From the NCBI GenBank assembly GCA_964574985.1, contig CAZNPH010000012.1, positions 1 through 64,000 on the forward strand: a stretch of DNA of 64,000 bases, in the 5' to 3' direction. The notes under the pieces are model-generated. The model was not told the origin of the DNA. It saw nothing but the letters and a program-made list of their open reading frames with translations, and did no database searches. Positions 60,303 through 64,000 of this stretch are shown here, one piece after another. The position numbers were made by a program, and so were the translations under genes. Every line of letters begins with the position of its first letter. Within the stretch, counting starts at the first letter, position 1. This DNA is from CAZNPH01 sp964574985 (GTDB lineage: Bacteria > Bacteroidota > Bacteroidia > Bacteroidales > SM23-62).

Positions 60303-61475
60303 ATGAAACAAATTGCATACTTATTGATGATCGCAATGATCGCGGCTTCATGTGCTTCTTCCTCAAAGCTTATGCAAAAGGGAAGATATGATGAAGCCAT
60401 TGACAAAGCCGTAAAGAAACTGATAAAGAATCCGGATGATACAAAGCAGGCAAAAGTGCTGGATAAATCATACCGGCTGGCCAATGAAAGGGACAGGGAA
60501 AGGATCCGGTACCTCAAGCTGGAGAACAATCCGGATAACTGGAATGAAATCTTCCGCCTCTATTCAAATCTCAAAAGCAGGCAAACCGGGGTCCGTCCTG
60601 TACTGCCTTTGCGTATGCATGGCCGGCTGATCGAATATAAATATGTGGATTATGACCTGGAGATCGTGGAAGCCAAAAGAAATGCGGCAGAGTATTTTTA
60701 TCATCATGCACAGGATCTGATGAACAACAACGACAAGGCTTCCTACAGGCAGGCCTGCGGGGAATTGATCAGGGCAAGCGAATATTCAGGCGGCAGCTTC
60801 CCGGATCTGGACCGGATGATCGAAGAAACAAGATACCGGGGGACCAGCAGGGCGCTGGTGAGGGTTTTGAATTCGACCCATCTGAAACTGCCGCAGGATT
60901 TCATGGACGAACTTCTGTCCATCAGCACAGGAGAACTCAACAGCGAATGGGTTGAATATCATTTCAAGCATTTGGACGATGACATCAATTACGATTATCT
61001 CATAAATGTCAACATTCAGTCTGTCGGTGTGAGTCCCGATCATGTAAACGAAACCGACCATCTGATAGAAAAAGAAGCGGAAGACGGTTTTGAGTATGTT
61101 CTGGATCAAAACGGGAATGTGATGAAAGACACACTGGGAAATGATATCAAGGTCAAAAAATATAAAACCCTGAGTTGTACCGTAATCGAAAGCAGGCAAC
61201 ACAAATCCGCCATGGTTAAGGGGGAGGTGGAATTCATTCAGAACAACCCCGGAAAATTGTTGAAAAAGCAGCCGATCGCGGCGGAACATATTTTCGAACA
61301 CACATCAGCCAGGGCAATCGGGCGTGAGGAGATCCTGGATGAAGAAATGACAGAAATGGTTGAACGCGAATTTATCCCTTTTCCGCATGATATGGATATG
61401 ATCATCCAGTCCACTGAGACCCTCAAGCCGGCCATTCGGGATGCTTTGTACATGAACAGAAGGTATATCCGATGA
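60303..61475 (+). CDS. Lipoprotein of unknown function
   Basis: 390 aa from the ATG at 60303 (MKQIAYLLMIAMIAASC, lipobox IAASC). An N-terminal helical TPR-like part (LMQKGRYDEAIDKAVKKLIK, then KQAKVLDKSYRLANERD) is followed by an alpha/beta region with YRGTSRALVRVLN and a C-terminal block GREEILDEEMTEMVEREFIP. No known family is recognised with confidence. The tandem helices suggest a scaffold at the inner leaflet of the outer membrane. It precedes hflX by 96 bp, with no clear promoter between. Confidence 0.8.
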   Translation: MKQIAYLLMIAMIAASCASSSKLMQKGRYDEAIDKAVKKLIKNPDDTKQAKVLDKSYRLANERDRERIRYLKLENNPDNWNEIFRLYSNLKSRQTGVRPVLPLRMHGRLIEYKYVDYDLEIVEAKRNAAEYFYHHAQDLMNNNDKASYRQACGELIRASEYSGGSFPDLDRMIEETRYRGTSRALVRVLNSTHLKLPQDFMDELLSISTGELNSEWVEYHFKHLDDDINYDYLINVNIQSVGVSPDHVNETDHLIEKEAEDGFEYVLDQNGNVMKDTLGNDIKVKKYKTLSCTVIESRQHKSAMVKGEVEFIQNNPGKLLKKQPIAAEHIFEHTSARAIGREEILDEEMTEMVEREFIPFPHDMDMIIQSTETLKPAIRDALYMNRRYIR

Positions 61476-61571
61476 TCCCATGGGAGTAACAACTGTAAAA
61501 CCGGCAATTAATTATCATCTGCATACGTTACACGTAATGAGACGCTTTCAGAAAGGGAGGATTGAATTGAT

Positions 61572-62771
61572 ATGAACAAAATGTTTGATACGAGTCCGGT
61601 CACTGAACAGGCCATACTGATCGGCGTCAGGAGTGATCATCGCAGTGAACGTGAAACGAACGAGACGCTCAGGGAACTGGCTTTTTTAACCCATACTGCC
61701 GGAGCAAAACCCGGAAAATGGTTTGTGCAGAAACTGGAACATCCCCATCCGAAAACATTTGTGGGGGCAGGGAAACTGGCTGAGGTCAGAAAATACATTC
61801 ACGACCATCCCACCGATCTGGTCATTTTCGATGACGAACTGAGTCCGAGCCAATTGCGAAATATTGAACGTGAACTGAATACCCGGGTGCTTGACCGGAC
61901 AAACCTCATTCTGGACATTTTTGCGCGGAGAGCCAAAACCGCTCACGCCAAAACCCAGGTTGAACTGGCCCAGTACGAATATCTGCTGCCCCGGTTGCCG
62001 GGCATGTGGACCCACCTCGAAAGACAACGGGGAGGTATCGGATTGCGGGGGCCTGGTGAAACCGAAATAGAAACGGACCGCAGGATCATTCGTGACAAAA
62101 TATCCAGGCTCAGGGAACAGTTGAAGAAGATTGACAAGCAGAAAACTATCCAGCGGAAAAACCGGGGGAAACTGGTGAGGGTAGCTTTGGTCGGATATAC
62201 CAATGTCGGAAAATCAACCCTGATGAATGTGATGAGCCGTTCCGACATTTTTTCTGAAAATAAACTGTTTGCCACCCTGGATACTACGGTCCGCAAAGTG
62301 GTCATCGGCAACCTTCCCTTTTTGCTCACCGATACGGTCGGATTTATCCGGAAATTGCCCCATCACCTCGTGGAGTCATTTAAATCCACGCTGGATGAAG
62401 TAAGGGAAGCCGATGTATTGCTTCACATGGTGGACATATCCCATCCGGACTTTGAAGAACAGATTGAGATCGTTGAAGAAACCCTGAAGGAGATACGGGC
62501 CGTTGATAAACCGGTATTTTTGGTTTTTAACAAGATCGACAAATACAACCACGTACCCCGTGCCCTCGATGACCTGACACCCGAAACCAGGGAAAATACA
62601 ACCCTGCTGGAATTGAAAAAATCATGGATGGCACGCCATAACGGATCCTGTGTTTTTATTTCAGCCAAAGAGAAAAGGAACCTTGACGAAATGAAGACCC
62701 GCCTTTATAATGCCATCAGGGATATTCATGTTCAGCGTTACCCCTATGATGATTTCCTTTTTCAGGCCTGA
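61572..62771 (+). CDS. hflX: Ribosome-splitting GTPase HflX
   Basis: 399 aa. The N-terminal HflX domain contains VGAGKLAEVRKYI, FDDELSPSQLRNIERELN and a helical linker with GGIGLRGPGETEIE. The G domain follows: G1 GYTNVGKST near residue 212, the switch region LFATLDTTVRKV, G3 DTVGFIRKLPHHL and G4 FNKIDK near 318. HflX splits stalled or hibernating 70S ribosomes, notably after heat shock. The SD GGGAGG lies about 13 nt before the ATG at 61572. The 3' end overlaps asd on the other strand by 10 bp. Confidence 0.95.
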   Translation: MNKMFDTSPVTEQAILIGVRSDHRSERETNETLRELAFLTHTAGAKPGKWFVQKLEHPHPKTFVGAGKLAEVRKYIHDHPTDLVIFDDELSPSQLRNIERELNTRVLDRTNLILDIFARRAKTAHAKTQVELAQYEYLLPRLPGMWTHLERQRGGIGLRGPGETEIETDRRIIRDKISRLREQLKKIDKQKTIQRKNRGKLVRVALVGYTNVGKSTLMNVMSRSDIFSENKLFATLDTTVRKVVIGNLPFLLTDTVGFIRKLPHHLVESFKSTLDEVREADVLLHMVDISHPDFEEQIEIVEETLKEIRAVDKPVFLVFNKIDKYNHVPRALDDLTPETRENTTLLELKKSWMARHNGSCVFISAKEKRNLDEMKTRLYNAIRDIHVQRYPYDDFLFQA

Positions 62772-63757
62772 AGTATTCCCTTATGCACCAAATGTTCCGC
62801 AATTTGCACGGCATTGGTGGCCGCTCCCTTTCTCAGGTTGTCAGAGACGATCCAAAGATTGATTGCATCGGCGGATGAATTGTCTTTCCGGATCCTGCCC
62901 ACGAAAACCTCGTCTTTTCCTTCGGAACAGAGGGGCAATGGATACAGGTTATTTTGTACATCATCCTGAACCACAACACCGGGCGTTGCTGAAAGCAATT
63001 GCCGGATTTCCGGTATTTCAAATTCTTTTTCGAATTCTATGTTCACCGATTCTGAATGGCCTCCCACAACAGGGACCCTTACGGCCGTAGCCGTTACATT
63101 GATGGAATCATCCTGGAGGATCTTCCTGGTTTCGTTCACCATTTTCATTTCTTCCTTGGTATACCCGTTTTCCAGGAATACATCACAATGGGGCAGGCAG
63201 TTCTTGTCAATCGGATGGGGATATGCTTTTTCACCGTCCCGTCCGTTTCTTTCATTTTCCATTTGCCTGACTGCCTTAATGCCTGTGCCCGTAACCGACT
63301 GGTAGGTTGAAACCACTACCCTTCTGATATTAAACCTGCGATGAAGCGGAGCCAGGACCATGACCATCTGAATGGTGGAGCAGTTCGGATTGGCGATGAT
63401 GCAGTCAGAGGATTCAAGAATGTCTCCGTTGATTTCCGGAACAATGAGCTTTTTTGTTTTATCCATTCTCCATGCGGAGGAATTATCCACTACGATGGTT
63501 CCGGCGGCTTCAAATTCAGGAGCCCATTTCAGGGATGTGGCCCCTCCGGCGGAAAATAAAGCCAGGTCAGGTTTGCGCCCTATGGCAGTCTGCATACCCA
63601 TGACCTCGGTTTTGGCTCCTTTAAATTCTACCTGTTTACCCACTGATTTTTCCGAGGCTGCCGGATATAATTCTGTTACCGGGAAATTGCGTTCTTCAAG
63701 GATCTGGAGCATGACGCGCCCGACCATACCTGTGGCACCAACAACGGCTACTTTCAT
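62762..63757 (-). CDS. asd: Aspartate-semialdehyde dehydrogenase
   Basis: 331 aa, usual length. It begins MKVAVVGATGMVGRVMLQIL (NADP-binding GxxGxxG) and has catalytic Cys126 in ANPNCSTIQMV and His in VGGHSESVNIEF near residue 240. It makes aspartate semialdehyde from aspartyl phosphate for lysine, diaminopimelate, threonine and methionine synthesis, which fits with metA in the same window. It converges on hflX and is transcribed from the spacer 63758-63843. Confidence 0.95.
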   Translation of the reverse strand: MKVAVVGATGMVGRVMLQILEERNFPVTELYPAASEKSVGKQVEFKGAKTEVMGMQTAIGRKPDLALFSAGGATSLKWAPEFEAAGTIVVDNSSAWRMDKTKKLIVPEINGDILESSDCIIANPNCSTIQMVMVLAPLHRRFNIRRVVVSTYQSVTGTGIKAVRQMENERNGRDGEKAYPHPIDKNCLPHCDVFLENGYTKEEMKMVNETRKILQDDSINVTATAVRVPVVGGHSESVNIEFEKEFEIPEIRQLLSATPGVVVQDDVQNNLYPLPLCSEGKDEVFVGRIRKDNSSADAINLWIVSDNLRKGAATNAVQIAEHLVHKGILQA

Positions 63758-63803
63758 GACATAATTATTTACAGGTTATAGGGAATAAAGCCAAAAATTG
63801 CTA

Positions 63804-63811
63804 CAAAATTA
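63804..63811 (-). promoter_or_regulatory. Possible -7 promoter element for asd
   Basis: CAAAATTA on the plus strand reads TAATTTTG on the minus strand and fits the TAnnTTTG consensus, 47 bp before the asd start. No TTG sits at the expected upstream distance, so only half of the promoter is supported. Confidence 0.4.
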
Positions 63812-63843
63812 AAAAAATACAAACATCGCCATAACATATTAAA

Positions 63844-64000
63844 ATGAGAAGTGTGTTTTTTTTGTTGTTTTTTATTCCCGGATATTTGCTCGGACAGATT
63901 CGATTTGATTTTGAGTCGGATCAACTCGGAGGCTGGTTGCAATTCCCGCCCTGCCGCTGGGAAATCAGTTCTGAACATGTCATTTCGGGAAGTGGCTCAC
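63844..64000 (+). CDS. Start of a secreted protein, cut by the window edge
   Basis: The first 52 codons. MRSVFFLLFFIPGYLLGQ is a signal peptide, followed by RFDFESDQLGGWLQFPPCRW and a Ser/Gly-rich stretch. Secreted Bacteroidota proteins of the lamin-tail/T9SS kind often begin with this D-F-E-x3-L-x-G-W segment, so a large surface protein is likely. Function cannot be judged from the fragment. Confidence 0.75.
   Translation, partial: MRSVFFLLFFIPGYLLGQIRFDFESDQLGGWLQFPPCRWEISSEHVISGSGS

Noticed and set aside
62762..62771. 10-bp overlap of hflX and asd
   Set aside because: A short convergent overlap of two standard genes, common and without special meaning.

Overview
The window looks like a chromosomal segment of a Bacteroidota bacterium, probably a Bacteroidales/Marinilabiliales-type organism known from a scaffolded draft or metagenome assembly (one run of 100 Ns is present). 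The phylum call rests on several independent signs: type IX secretion (T9SS) C-terminal sorting domains on several secreted proteins, a gingipain-type C25 protease, SiaB/SiaC-family regulators of the Bacteroidota kind, a DUF6427-like protein next to purD, promoters of the TTTG-N19-TAnnTTTG type, and sulfatases with Bacteroidota-style lipoprotein signals.

Layout. (1) 1-11,950 is a visibly AT-rich surface-polysaccharide locus, all on the plus strand. It holds decayed transposase remnants (307-771), a glycosyltransferase fused to a hexapeptide acetyltransferase, an EpsG/Wzy-like polymerase, two more glycosyltransferases, a damaged IS3-family element (5311-6461), and a block that looks like synthesis and transfer of a CMP-activated acidic (ulosonate-like) sugar: two cytidylyltransferase-fold proteins around an HpcH/HpaI aldolase, a 2-hydroxyacid dehydrogenase, a putative CMP-sugar transferase and an epimerase. 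(2) From about 12,100 base composition becomes markedly more GC-rich: a convergent wecA-like initiating transferase, then purD, a DUF6427-like membrane protein and two small secreted proteins. (3) 17,466-29,942 is a long minus-strand signalling operon: CheR - GAF/PAS sensor - divergent CheR - CheB - GAF membrane protein - SiaA-like phosphatase - SiaB kinase - SiaC - a 1,015-aa TerB/FHA-like/ABC exporter. No SiaD cyclase, CheA or histidine kinase is present. (4) 30,039-33,512: purQ, an M1 aminopeptidase and a convergently overlapping AlbA_2-type regulator. (5) 33,781-39,759: a catabolic block with a Tat-exported Gfo/Idh/MocA oxidoreductase, a six-hairpin-glycosidase-like lipoprotein, one Cys-type and one Ser-type sulfatase, followed by a convergent amidohydrolase. 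(6) 41,007-43,903: an insertion-sequence scar, tonB with a textbook promoter, metA (Glu111, acetyl-CoA type) and tRNA-Ala(GGC). (7) 43,912-56,206 is a five-gene minus-strand surface operon: two large secreted proteins with 17-residue NVFIG-type repeats but different C-terminal modules (S74 chaperone versus G2-like), two T9SS cargo proteins, and a beta-propeller/Y_Y_Y receptor ending in a SpoIIE-type PP2C phosphatase. A 1,267-aa C25 protease diverges from it. (8) 60,303-64,000: a lipoprotein, hflX, asd, and the start of a secreted protein.

How they work together: region 1 would build a cell-surface glycan with an unusual acidic sugar primed by the WecA-like enzyme. Region 3 looks like a partner-switching circuit in which GAF/PAS inputs set the phosphorylation of SiaC, with an ABC exporter as the nearest candidate output. 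Region 7 pairs a sensor-phosphatase with the repetitive surface proteins it may control. The most second-look-worthy items are the SiaABC-Che-ABC operon, the paired-cytidylyltransferase/aldolase block, the surface-repeat operon with interchangeable C-terminal modules, and a collapsed 975-bp repeat hidden under the N gap.
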